From Bimastos eiseni (lineage: Eukaryota; Annelida; Clitellata; Crassiclitellata; Lumbricidae), in NCBI GenBank assembly GCA_959347315.1, contig OY365813.1:32616635-32680634 (forward strand): a stretch of DNA of 64,000 nt, given 5' to 3'. How positions within the stretch are numbered: the first letter of the stretch is position 1; every line of letters starts with the position of its first letter. This document shows positions 20,126 to 32,900 of the stretch, piece by piece. The position numbers were made by a program, and so were the translations under genes. Under the pieces are notes generated by a model, which did no database searches, had not been told where the DNA came from, and saw only the letters and a program-made list of their open reading frames with translations.

Positions 20126-20204
20126 AACATTACCAATTCATGCATTACATGTTTAAAAACAATAGAAAACATTTGTTGACACTGTGTAATGATAGCTCTC
20201 CATT

Positions 20205-20903
20205 TGGGCCCATCCATATATCACGTACGTAAAAAATCGGATTTTCGAACCCCCTCCCCCTGTTGCACCGCGAACATTTCGTGGATCCCCTCCCCCATGC
20301 GTACGTACATTTGAGCTCTACCCCCCAGCCCCATTGCAAAGGTTAAATAGCTAAAACATCTATAAGACATTGATTTTACCACAGGCTATTTAGTTTTGTT
20401 AAGCATCACATTTAACAGCTTAAATGTGTTAACTTATGAAGAAATAAAACACTAACAACACTTGCATTTGAGACCGTTTTAATGCTACATAAAATTGATT
20501 ACAGGGTTACGTGGATGGTAAAAGAGCACGGGGTAGACCTAGAAACGGTGGATGGATGACATCGAGGAGTGAATGAGACTGCCGAGAGCGGATTGCATCA
20601 GGAGTGAGTGGGCCAGAGTGAGATGGAGGAAAATGACGTCTTTGGCTCTGGTCTCCAATCTGCAGCAATGAGGTAGGACAAGTCAAGTCAGGTAAAAAAA
20701 TGATTAGGCAGGAATATAGTCTGTGATAATGTTTACAGTTCTGATTTTCATATTCTGTATTGTGGACGTCATAATTAGACAATTATATTTGCGTACGTAC
20801 ATATTTTCGAGACCCCCTCCCCCACCATACGCATCCGTATGCAAAATGGCAAAAATTTTAAACCCCTACCCTTGCTGCGTACGTAATATGTGGACGGCCC
20901 CTT
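20205..20903. mobile_element. TIR element family D, copy 1, with a LINE fragment inside
   Basis: The left end reads GGGCCCATCCATATATCACG and continues TACGTAA. The right end, reverse-complemented, reads GGGGCCGTCCACATATTACG then TACGCA, so the termini are inverted repeats of about 27 bases with several differences. Sub-terminal C-rich blocks (CCCCCTCCCCC) are also inverted. A second copy lies at 45935-47050. The extra interior sequence is a LINE 3' fragment at 20505-20710. No transposase seen. Confidence 0.65.
20505..20710 (+). mobile_element. LINE ORF2 C-terminal fragment nested in element D
   Basis: Frame pieces GYVDGKRARGRPRNG, WMDDIEEW-like sequence, then SEWARVRWRKMTSLALVSNL match the conserved end of many LINE ORF2 proteins (GKRxRGRPRxxWxDDIxxW, then DRxxWRxxV). 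Frameshifts are present, so it is inactive. Confidence 0.6.
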
Positions 20904-21244
20904 AGTAGTTGAATGACGAGTTAGCAAAATTTTTAAGGCATTGTTACAGGAATTTATTAATTAGTTTGCTCCTGTGATGTTAACTTGCTAAAATACTTTA
21001 TGATACGGTGCCGCCTCAAAACACAGTGACCTGCCACACGAATCCAGAAGTACAACATTCACCGGAAAACGGAAATTAAGAATGTTAATTAGAAACATGA
21101 TATCATATCTTGATAATCTTAGGCTTTAGCGTAATTAAATTTTCCATTTCGTCTTCTAAGGTTTTAGCGTAATTAATTCTAAGCGCTAATAATGAACAGT
21201 TTCCATCGAATACAATTATTGTATTAAGGTCTACGTTCTATGTT

Positions 21245-21640
21245 AGCAAAATCTCATCATCAATTCAGGTTTTAGTTATATACAATTTGTTTTTATCAGT
21301 CCAGCTTCCATTTGAATGGCTTTGTTTTCATCATTCAAACCTCCATTTATGCATGATTCTCTTCAATCAATCTTCCATCTAAGCATGATAATATTCACCA
21401 AATCAGCTTCCATTTAAGCGAGATTCATTTCATCAACCAGGCTTCCATTCAAGCATGATTCTTTTCATCAATCCAACTTCCATTCAAGCATTATTCGCTT
21501 CATCAATCCAGCTTCCATTTAAGCTGTTTCATCTATCAATCTCCAAACTTCTAGATAAACATAATTCTTTTCATCTATCCTCCTTCCATTTGAACGCCAT
21601 TCTTTTCATCAACAATTCTTTCGTGTTTTTAAAACTATTA
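21245..21640. repeat. 35-bp repeat array, best periodic block
   Basis: About eleven forward units. Between roughly 21425 and 21525 three successive units are exactly 35 bases apart, each of the form CTTCCATTCAAGCATGATTC then TTTTCATCAATCCAA. Units diverge at 5-25% of positions. No frame is maintained. Confidence 0.75.
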
Positions 21641-21839
21641 CTCTAACATTCTAACATTAAATAATTATATATGCTAAAACCTAAGAGGATTAACATGGCA
21701 ATAATTAATTATACTAAAATCTAAGATAACCCATATCCTCATCATTGTGTCAAAAGTAGCACAACTAAAATTTAGCAAGTTAAATCACATGCTGCATTAT
21801 TATATTCATTTAAAAGACGATCATTTACGATACTAACAC

Positions 21840-22194
21840 AACATCTTCCATCCCTCTAGCGACCGTATAGCTTCGATCCAGCTCAACCATTTCTGCCTGT
21901 TTGAATAAAACACTAATCTCAAATAATAATATAGCAAATCTCGGTATGGGTCCAGATTTACCAAGTTACTAATGACCTCATTCCATCAATCCAACTTCCA
22001 TTTCACCATTAGTTTTCATCAATCCAGCTTCCATTTACGCATGATTCCTTTCATCAATCCGGATCCTAGTTAAACAGAAATCTTATCATCAATCCAGCTA
22101 ACAGTAAATTGACTTCTGTTCACCAATGCCGCTTCTACTAGGCCTACCGACGCTAACGAGGCTTAACCAGATGTGCCATGGAGAATAAAATACA
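21840..22194. repeat. Promoter-block fragment plus segment paralogous to the hAT element interior
   Basis: 21845-21960 resembles the start of the distal 5' blocks (GCGACCGTATAGC, TTTGAATAAAACACTAA). From about 21985, 35-bp units lead into CCGCTTCTACTAGGCC ... CGACGCTAACGAGGCTTAAC, which matches 42105-42145 inside the hAT-like element. Confidence 0.5.
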
Positions 22195-22432
22195 GGATCA
22201 ACCCGAATCATCGAAATCCGAATCCCGAAAACGCGGAGAGGCAAAAAGCCCGATTCCCGAAAACAGCAAGGTACTATTGATAAACACCCAACTGTCTCAA
22301 AACAGTGCAAATCATTCATTAATCCAGCTTCTGCATGAATTATTTTCATCAATCTAATTCTCATTTAAGCAGAATCATTTTCATCAAACCAGCTTCGTTT
22401 TCGGGGATTCGGCGATTCGCTACGCACCCTAA
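22195..22432. mobile_element. Inverted-repeat element family B, copy 2
   Basis: Left end GGATCAACCCGAATCATCGA, right end GGGGATTCGGCGATTCGCTA. It is inserted into sequence whose uninterrupted paralogue is at about 42145-42190 (GAGAATAA ... ACGACGCTATTTATTAACAT), so its limits are set by an empty site. Confidence 0.65.
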
Positions 22433-22844
22433 TATACGAATACGACGCTATTTATTAACATGGGTAATTTGTTTTATTTCGAACATTTCTTGACCCAAAT
22501 ATTGATGCAAATATTGTTACATTTGCATGAGATACCACATGACATGTACTATAGATGATGTTAACCCGTTATTATTTATGTGTAAAACAATGAACATTAG
22601 TTTAAAGTTCAGACAGTTCTGAATTATATTCTTTGAACGCTATGAATTTATTATCACTGTACTGTATATGTTTCAAGTTGTAGTCAACGACCATTGATGT
22701 CATACGACGACGTTAAACTGTGGAATAATAATAACACTAAACTAATGTTTTATTGGCGCCTTTGTATATTTCTGGCGATATGGGTCACCAGGTAAAGTTT
22801 TGTGAGATTCGGAGCAACTTAGTAAATCCGGACCTGTACCAAAA

Positions 22845-23035
22845 TCTCTCAATGTAAATTGTATGCACGGAGTTTAGAATCTAACCACGTTTGTCAAGAA
22901 ATCAAAATATCTACATAATATCCTTTATGTAATCATCACAAAATGGCGAGGGATAAATTTGTTGTACATCGACTTAATTTAGTCTGGATTATACGGAAGT
23001 ATACTCTGTCACCTATTGAGTAGAAGTAACACGAT
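22845..23035 (-). promoter_or_regulatory. Conserved distal 5' block of zinc-finger gene 4 with CACAAAATGGCGAG (22937-22950)
   Basis: Counterpart of the blocks at 7860, 12940 and 16370: GTTTAGAATCTAACCACG, GTCAAGAAATC, CACAAAATGGCGAG, then CACCTATTGAGTA. About 3 kb from the ATG of gene 4. Putative promoter or first exon. Confidence 0.5.
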
Positions 23036-23476
23036 ATATAAAACAATTTAATATAATCTATAACCCTTATGTTTTAAGGCATTTTTATATTTGAAAAAAA
23101 ACACGCTTGAACAATTGACTATCTGTTCATCCACATTTACATGAACGTATTGTCACTAAGTACGTAGTTAAATAGTTAAGAATCATTTGTTTCATGTTGT
23201 AAGTTCATTCATTCTGCCATGATCGATTTTCTAATCGTATTATGGTGACCCGATTAAACTATGGGACTGTTCCTTTCAGGTTGTTTCTTCCTCATATTCG
23301 TCCATTTTCTTATTTGAATAATACCTGTATTACTTGTTGTTGCGATCAAACAAAAACAGATGTTCTGTTATTTTATTTTTTAGAGTATTTCTAAAATGAA
23401 ACTTTTTTAGATTTATATGATGCTGGAGAGCAAAGTTATCCACGGTTTGGGACGAGCCTCGAGTCGTGTCGGAGGG

Positions 23477-23710
23477 ATAAACCCGAATTATCGAAACCCG
23501 ATTCCCCAAAAACAGCAATGTACTATTGAAAAACGCTGAACGCTCAAAACAGCGCGATTCATTCATAAATCCAGCTTCCGCGTGAATTTTTTTCATTGAT
23601 CCAGCTTCCATTTAAGTAGAATCCTTTTCATCTATCTAGCTTCGATTTCGGGGATACGGCCGAAATCAATTTGGGGGATTCGGGTTTCGGCGATTCGCTA
23701 CGCATCCGTG
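23477..23710. mobile_element. Inverted-repeat element family B, copy 3
   Basis: Ends AACCCGAATTATCGAAACCC and GGGTTTCGGCGATTCGCTAC. The interior holds 35-bp units at about 23565-23645. No coding capacity. Confidence 0.62.
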
Positions 23711-24334
23711 TGGGATCGGGTCGAGTCGGTCACTACTATCTGCACTTTCGGCGGGTCCAGATCCTGGTGGGATGTGTGGCGAGTAGGGTCCCAAGACCGG
23801 ACTCATTTCGATCCACCATTTTTTGCAGTCTAATTTTCACCTGGACTAAAATATGATTCGGTGACTGGATTCTAGGTCACTATTTCCTGGTTAAAACAGA
23901 AACGGCTTTGCTATCACATTTCACCGATCGTAGTAGCCGCTCATTTGACCAGCAGTGCACTTATAATTGAGATATTACAGATAGAATTGGCCACAAGACA
24001 CTCACCAAACCTGCCACATTGAAAGTCTGACTAAGGGTTAGAACGTGCGACCAAGAGATACTGAGACAAATAATCGGGCATTGAAATTCCAATCACTTTG
24101 CAGCAAGTTGTACTGCAAATTGATTTATTTCACTTAACCAATTTAACTCTGAAACGGCTAAAAGAAGAGATAATTAATGGACGTGTCCTAGATTCACTCT
24201 ACATTACATAAAGGATTCTATGGTATGATGCCCTTCAACCCCACTAGTCCATCTGAATAGATGCCACGTCGTTAAGGAGGTGTCCGCTCGATAATCCGAA
24301 GGTTCGATAGCCCGAAGATTCTATACTCCGTTAG
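23711..24334. other. Intergenic, no supported feature
   Basis: No recognisable gene or repeat; a 61-codon open stretch runs out of element B and is not coding. Confidence 0.45.
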
Positions 24335-24925
24335 AAGCTGACTTAATTGATGAAAAGAATGTGTAAACTGGGAGATGGATTGACATGAACAGAATCATGC
24401 CTAAATGGATGCTGGAAGAATGAAACGAATGGTGCAATCCAGCCTCTTGCCAAGCATAATTCTTTTCATAAATGCAGCTACCATTAAAACCAAAATTTTA
24501 ATTATCACCTATCGACCGGACACCATGCAATCTCAGGATTATCGTACCTTCGTACTATAGACGCAGAACCCCAACCCAATCTTAGCTTAAATGGAGACGT
24601 AACCGATGAAAATATGCTTGGCTTCATTGAGTAGAAGCTGGATTTATGAGAGAATGTCGCTGACGGAAGCGGGACGATGAGCAAAAGGTTGTGCAAAAAG
24701 AAACTGGATTGATGGAAAGAATTATTTTTAATCAGAGACCATACTGATTAAAAGAATTATGCCTAAATCCGAGTGAGATCGATGACAAAACTGTTTAGGT
24801 AGAAGCAGGGTCGATAAAAGAACTCATGCTTAAGAAGAAGTTGGATTGATGAAAAGAATGATGTTTAACTAGAAGATGCAGAAATGATGACAATAATTAT
24901 GTTTAATGAGAATGATCTTGATGCC
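24335..24925. repeat. 35-bp repeat array, mostly reverse orientation
   Basis: Units of the form GAAGCTGGATTGATGAAAAG recur at 24340-24430 and 24590-24920, with two forward units near 24440-24490. The intervening 24500-24560 resembles 13745-13800. Confidence 0.6.
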
Positions 24926-25169
24926 ACATTTAAATTTCTTTATCACAAAACAACATCCAACACTAGTCTTAAGTAGAATAAGATAATTAATTTCATTATT
25001 TGATACATAATATAATAGGCCTACGCACAATGACAATTGGCTGGCGAAGTGTCAATATTCATCAATAATCTAAACAAATCATATGCAGCTAAGCTACATA
25101 TGATTCTGATAAATAGTGATTACCTCTGTATGCATAATTATATCTTATCATGGTTTTAGGTAAATTTTT

Positions 25170-25465
25170 CGCCATCAATTCCTCGCCATCACTTTTTCAC
25201 TGCATCAAATACACGAAAATGGAAGCGGGATTTATGAAACAAATATACCTAAATGGAAGCGGGATTGATGAAATTAAATATACCTAAATGGAAGCGGTGT
25301 TGACGAAAATAAATATACGTGAATGGAAGCAGAAATTATGAAACGAAATGTACCAAAAGGAAGCGGAATTGATGAAAAGAAATATATCTAAATGGAAGCG
25401 GGATTGATGAAAGGACACATACTTAAATGGAAGTGGGATTGATGGCGAAAAAATTGATGACGAAG
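25170..25465. repeat. Near-regular 35-bp array flanked by inverted TTTTTCGCCATCAAT
   Basis: Seven reverse-orientation units of the form AAATGGAAGCGGGATTGATG then AAATTAAATATACCT, 32-35 bases apart. The left border has AATTTTTCGCCATCAATTCC at about 25169-25188. The right border has GATTGATGGCGAAAAAATTG at about 25438-25457, its inverted counterpart. This is the clearest case of the 35-bp unit acting as the core of a small TIR element. Confidence 0.65.
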
Positions 25466-25505
25466 ATGACGAAAAATGTGTCGCTCACTTCTTTTCCTAC
25501 TGCAA

Positions 25506-26486
<981 letters not shown>

Positions 26487-26927
26487 ATAATACTGTTGAC
26501 AATTGATTCATGAACCAAAGGTTAAAGCTGACGAAAAAAGAGTTAGGTCAACTATTCTGCCATTTTAGACCTATTCAGCAGACATTATTTTTATTCTTAT
26601 GCCCTGTTTCATCTCTTTTACGAATAATTGCTTGCAGCAATTTGACTTCTATTTAGGCAAGCATTGACGAATAACTATGACGGCAAAATTTTAAAAATAC
26701 TTTTTGTTAGGTTTATAGCACATTTCCAAATAGAAGAAAATCTAGATTGGGGCGACATCTGTGTTTAAGAGTAACGGCTTTGGCCAACGATTATTATTTA
26801 GTTATTATGTATCTCGGCAGTGGATAATCTCTAGCAATATATCGTTTGTGGACAGCATGTTTTGCTCTTTAGTTAATTAGTTGTTCAAAAGTATTAAAAC
26901 TTGACTTTTCACGTCTCCAATTGAAAC
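26487..26927. other. Intergenic region upstream of CENATAC
   Basis: Lies between the minus-strand pseudogene and the plus-strand CENATAC start and presumably contains the CENATAC promoter and 5' UTR. I see no TATA box or other decisive element. Confidence 0.4.
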
Positions 26928-29900
26928 ATGGAGCCATCTAAGACTGTTAGTTCCTTTATTCAGTATCAAAGATGTAGCTTATGTCGTGTTAATCATAACA
27001 AAGGATGGAAACACGTATATTCCAAGAAACACGCCGAGACAGTCGATAATGTTATGATCAAACTCGCGGCCAAGGTATGTGATATTTTATCCAGTAATGA
27101 AAACTGCAGCAACTAGCTTAATGTTGTCAAATAAAACAATGATGTTGAATCCTAGCCACAGCAATGCTTTAAGTAAAGGAGCGGCAACGTATTACTTCTC
27201 GGGGTCTACATCTCTCTTACTGTCTTGCAATATTTTATTCCCAATGATTGCCTTCCGCGACTACATATCCCTGGAGGGAACTCTGTGCTGTGACGTAGAC
27301 GTTTAATAATACCAACAAAATAATTATAATTGTTTTCCTACTAATGAGATCAATGAAGAAATTGCTCGAACACTATAGACTGACAGGAAATCACCTCGGA
27401 CATTCGCCTCGGCCAAATATCCCATTTATTGCAACCATTCGGAAGTATTCGCTTTGGCAAATAGTACACACGCAAATAGCTAGTTATAAAAAGTTGAAAC
27501 TAAAATTTAAAAATTCGTAATTCAGTAAATAATTTCATTGATGTTAGTTATAGTTTCTGGATATATGCGTGCAGTATTAAGGCTAAAATTTAATTTATAT
27601 AATGAATTTATTACAGGTAATCATTAGTTAGTTAAATCTCGTTTTAAGAAAATTCTTAATTTTGGACTTTGCCATATGTGACAACGATTGACGAGGCAAT
27701 GGTTCTTGCCGGAGTGGTCGCTACTAGAGCGACCCACTACTGCTCGGTTTGTATCCTAATCCGGCAAATGGTACGTTAAAATTCTTGGATTCGGTACCCG
27801 GTGGAAATTATCTACCCGGTCGGTCCCTACCTAACACCTCACGTGTCACCAGATATTTTGACATTTGGCTCTGGTGTGTGTCAGATTGAGAAGGCATATG
27901 ATGAGTTGAAGAATCCTGCATTCCACATGATGATGTCAAACATAACACCTTCCAACTTTTGGTGTTACTTCTGTGCGTCTGAAGCACCGAAAGAGATGCA
28001 GTTGAGTGATCTTCGTGTATCTAGTCTCGGCATCATTGAACACATTGCCAGGTGATTATTAAAATAATAATAATAATTTAAAAAAAATTATGAAACTGCA
28101 GTATGATTACGAGTACAGTATGAACGAATGATGACAAGTTTTTACAGGAGTCGAATTAAACTGTCAGCTGCCACACGTGGCGTCCATTACACCATGCATC
28201 TTATTTAATAATTATAATTATTATTCTTATCGTAATCTGCAAATTTCGAAAGCGCCACTTTAAAGCTAAGCGCTGGGCACCAGCTTATTCACGAGCGCTG
28301 CGTCAAATCAAAATTCTTATATGTATATTAGCTTTACAGCTCAGCCTTGCCTGGGATTGAACTTTGAATGCGGCAATTGAGCTGTCTCTCGCCTCGGTGT
28401 GGGCCAGCCAATCATGAGTTTTCCATTTAATGAGCGCTTTGGGGTTAAGTCGTGGCTTTATAGCTGGTTTGCATATAAAAATGAGCTGTGAGGCAATGCT
28501 AATGCAAATTGGTTGTTATTATATCGGATATCAACGAATTGTGCAAGTCTAGATTAAAAATGTCAAAATATTGGATCATAAAGATAATTGCTATCTTTAT
28601 GATCTTCTCAGGCAATCTATCTCTTCTACCTCTGGATGTCCTCTCCACTCTTCAGACCGTAACAACTTTCTAGTACCTCGGTCTAAAACTGCCATAGCTC
28701 AGCATCGTGCCTATGCCTCTGTTGACCCTTCACTATGGAACAGTCTTCATGCTGTGACTCGTGCTAAAATCTTATCTAGTAGCACAACTGTTTCTGCTCG
28801 TTCTCTTTAGACTTTTCTTTTCTCTAGGTGTCCTTTACACTGGGAGCACCTCTGATTAGGTTGTACTGTGAGATGTGCTTTATATATCTGTAAATAGAAT
28901 AAAAATAGAATAGAATTGTGTGCTGAAAATAGTAATAGTTGGTTAGAAATTCTCGTATGAAGGCTTTGTGACGTTTTCATATCACCAGTGCGTCCCATTT
29001 CTTAGGACAAACAGAGAAATTTTCCACTTTTCAGTTAAGATTGTAAATTTCCATAGTACCGGTGCATCATTTTTTATAATTTGAAGATGTTTGATTTTGG
29101 TGGTGATTAAAGATCAAATAAAAGAAATGTCAGTAATAAATTTTGAAGATGTGTCATTTCTTCTCAATAACTGAAGTGAAGTGAATTTTTGAAAATGACT
29201 TGTTGACATTTTGTTGGAAAAGCTTTTCTTGCTTATTGCTCGCACTTTTGAATGACGGAAGAACTTTTGGTTACTTGTTTGTTTTGCTTTAGTATGGATC
29301 ATAAAAAGAAGACTTTGGCTTTCTGGAATGACAACCATATAAGCAAAAGTCGAATGCAGCCATTCATCTCTTTGGACGATGACTTTCAAAAGTTAGTCTC
29401 GTGGCTTCATAATAACGGTCTCTAATAATAATAATTGTAATTATTTGTTCATTCTATTCAATTTGCTAATCCAACGTCTATTTCAGCAAGAATTATTTTA
29501 ATCAATCCAACTTCTGTTTCAGCAAGCATTATTTTCATGTATATATAATCAATTTAATAATTATTTCTTTTATCAATCCAATTTCTATTTAACAAGCATT
29601 ATCATCATCAATCCAACTTTGATTTTGCCAAATACAGAGGGTGAATAATAACCTTTTGTTGTTATCCTTTTGTCAGTGAACCATTTGTCCAACTACCATT
29701 TGTCTGCTAACCAATTTTCAGTGAATCAGTTGACACGATACATGCGTTTGCCTGTTTGAATGAGATATGTAAGAAGGTGTTTTATGTATTTTTTTTAACA
29801 GATTGAAGGGTAGACTGGAGGAGCAAGCTGTGGCTTATCTCCACGAACAGCGACAAAGCTTGGCAGAGGTAAGTAGTCGACCACATTCCTTTAACTTAAT

Positions 29901-32900
29901 TGGTATTGTATTTGACAATGTCTATAAGGACTCTGCCAGTGTAGCCCATTCAGAAGTGCTCCCAGTGTTAGAGACCCTGGAAAAAGGAATAATTTTAGTT
30001 GAGAAAAAGATAATGTTCTTTGAGCAGGGAATTCTGTGCAAATAGACTCTCATATTAAAGATAAATGCTGTATTGTTTATTGGCCAGGGCTTCAATCATT
30101 TGATCGCTTATGTCATTTTTTTTCTAAGCATGCCAACCCTCAACCCTACCTACCCTCCTCATTGGCTTGCTCAAGAAAAAGTAACCAAGAATGTTGACTA
30201 AGTTAGTTGATTCTTTTGTTGTAACAATGTTTTCTGATCAAGTAATAATATTTTCATATTAACAACCTCCTACTTGAGCTCCACTCTTTGCATGTTGCTC
30301 AACCATCAGGTTTTTTAAATCCCTCAAGACTTTTATATTGTGTCTCAAAATTTGAATAAAATGATGCTGTAGTTGAAGTGCAAGATAATGGTTAAAGTGA
30401 GTTATTAGTTTCTGAGTCAACAGTCAAGCTCTGCATAAATAATGCATTTAGTTCCCATTGATAAAATAATTCTCAGGGTCATGATATTCGTTATTAATAG
30501 GGATGAAGTGAGTGTCAATTTACTGCAGAGTGTTACAAGTGAGTAGCACAGAGTCCTAGTTTCGAATATTTAAAAAAAATATTCTGCTGGTTTTTAGTTT
30601 ACACTCTGCAGAAAATTGACACTCGGTTCATTCCTACTCTTTAATCGCCATATTTCTGTTGATTTTTCTCTTTCTATGCTCTGTTAGGCAGCCAAGAAGT
30701 TCGAACTGGAGACGAGGCAGAGGACTCGACTGGTGGCCGTCTGTAGAGAAATGGTTGGTGGATTCTGAGCGACTAGATCTTCTTGTCTGTATCCACTATG
30801 TTACATGGCAAACAGAGAGCAAAATGGTTTCTGCTCATATATTGCACCGCATTGAAATCTGATGGGATTTATTTATTATTGTTATCCATTATATATTATT
30901 GATCTGTGTAACTGAACTGTTTATGGAGATAATTAGGCCATGCCACCCATACATGCCCTCTGTTTTTTTAATGTGTGAGTCATTTGAATTCCCAGTCATT
31001 TCGAATTATCAGTCATTTCGAATTACCAGTCATTTTGAATTACCAGTCATTTTGACATCCCGGTCATTTTGAAGTCCTAGTCATTTTAACGTCCCATATA
31101 TCAAGCAGTGCCATGCTTTCTCAGTTGTTGGCCCTTCCATCTGGAGCACACTCCCCTTAACGATGCAACTGCGGCCAATGAGTCATGCATTGGTTTTTGT
31201 ATTGCCACGGCTAAGCTAGGAGTGCCTCAGAGTAGAATTCTTTAGAGGTGCTATATAAACTTGACCCAGAGACTCTGAACATCCCAACCATCTGTCAGCT
31301 GTCGACAAGATGGTTGGTTCCAAGCTTGTACTATGACATTTAATATTATTATAGGCTAGCGCAGAGAGTGCCTCTGAGTATATGTCTTGAAGAGGTGCTA
31401 TGTAAATGCCTGATTACAAAAATGCTTGATTACAATACATTACAAATGTTAAAATGAATTAAAGCATAAATTGCTTCTCTGTTGTTGGCCCTTCCATCTA
31501 TAACACGCTCCATGTAGAGATGTGACTGTTGCCAAGGAGAATGCACTGGTTTTTTACATTGCCATGGTTAGGCTGGGAGTGCCTCAGAGTAGACTTCTAG
31601 AGAGGTGCTATATAAATGTTAAAATGAATGAATACATATTGCATCAATTGGTTCCTTCTCAGTTGTTTACCCTTTAACCTTAGAGGCGAGACTGCTGCCA
31701 AGGAGCGATACATTGAATTTGGTGCCTAATATCTTCTTGTTTCGTCTCTCTACATTTTCCTGAATGTGCGAAGAATTACACGTTAGAGTCTGTTTAGCAG
31801 CGGAGACAGAAATCGTTTCGTTCGCTGTCATCAACATCTTATCAATCGAGGAGGAAGGGAACTGAACAACCAGACACAGGAGGCATAAAGACAATCGCTG
31901 CCCATGGTCCAAATCTCATGTGCATCAAAATTCAGGTTAATTATCAATCAATCGATAACTTACCAACCGTCATATAGTTACAAATTTGTTTGAATCAGTG
32001 TAAAGGAGGTAGGTAACAAAAGGTGCACCCAAGGGAAAAATAGCCATGCAAGTAAGGAACACCCTGTATAGTCGATTTATCGTGGTAAGATTCAGCAAAA
32101 TGATTAGGCTTAACGTTTATTAATATATATTCGAGATACATGGTCATTTTGAAAGATTGGAAAAAATTATGTTTAAACAGGAATCTTAATTTAATCTCTA
32201 AGGCGACTGATTGTTCTGTGAATGTATAGGCCAATTCTTCGTCGAGTGGTAATGTCCATTCGAGCGCTCTGCCTCCGTGGATGCAAGAGGATGATGATGA
32301 TGTTGCAGCTGAAGCAACTGACAATCCAATTGGTCCGACCGCAGACGACTTTGCCAAACACCGTAAGGATCTTGTTCATTTTGCCTTCGTTTATGCAGCA
32401 CTCGCTTTGTCTCAATTCAACTGATTTGGTTTGGGGCAAAGCAACGATTAATGTGACCTTCCGCTGCTGACTGGTTAATTTTCTCTTCTACTTACTCTTC
32501 TAGTGTTTGAGATTTGTCTCCTTCCTTACCTTTATTGAGCACATTTCAATCAATCGTTGAATAAAACATATAAAACTCCTCTTCAAGAAATCTACTTAGA
32601 GATGCTCCCAGGCTAACCATGTCCAAAGGAAATAGATTAAGAGAAGAGTAGAAAGAAGAGGTAGAATTCCTGGGTAGAAAGATATCCAGACGGTCGGTAG
32701 AGCAGAAGGACGATGGGAGATGTAACTGAGAGAGATATTTGGAGCAAGTCCTAGTTGAGATATGGAGACCAAGAGGAGGCATGGTCTGCTCGTCTATTAG
32801 GTTAGCTGGGCAGCTGCCTAGAGCGGCCAGTTTTTAGAGGTCACTCTTATATTGGATAATTATGTTAGGTGAATGGGGGATGCAAACTATGGCATCGTAC

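Noticed and set aside
29114..29389. 91-codon minus-strand open frame
   Set aside because: It is antisense to CENATAC exon 3 (29293-29391), whose plus-strand translation matches the family and joins in phase.
31995..32470. Several overlapping frames of 67-120 codons on both strands
   Set aside because: They overlap CENATAC exon 6, which explains their length.
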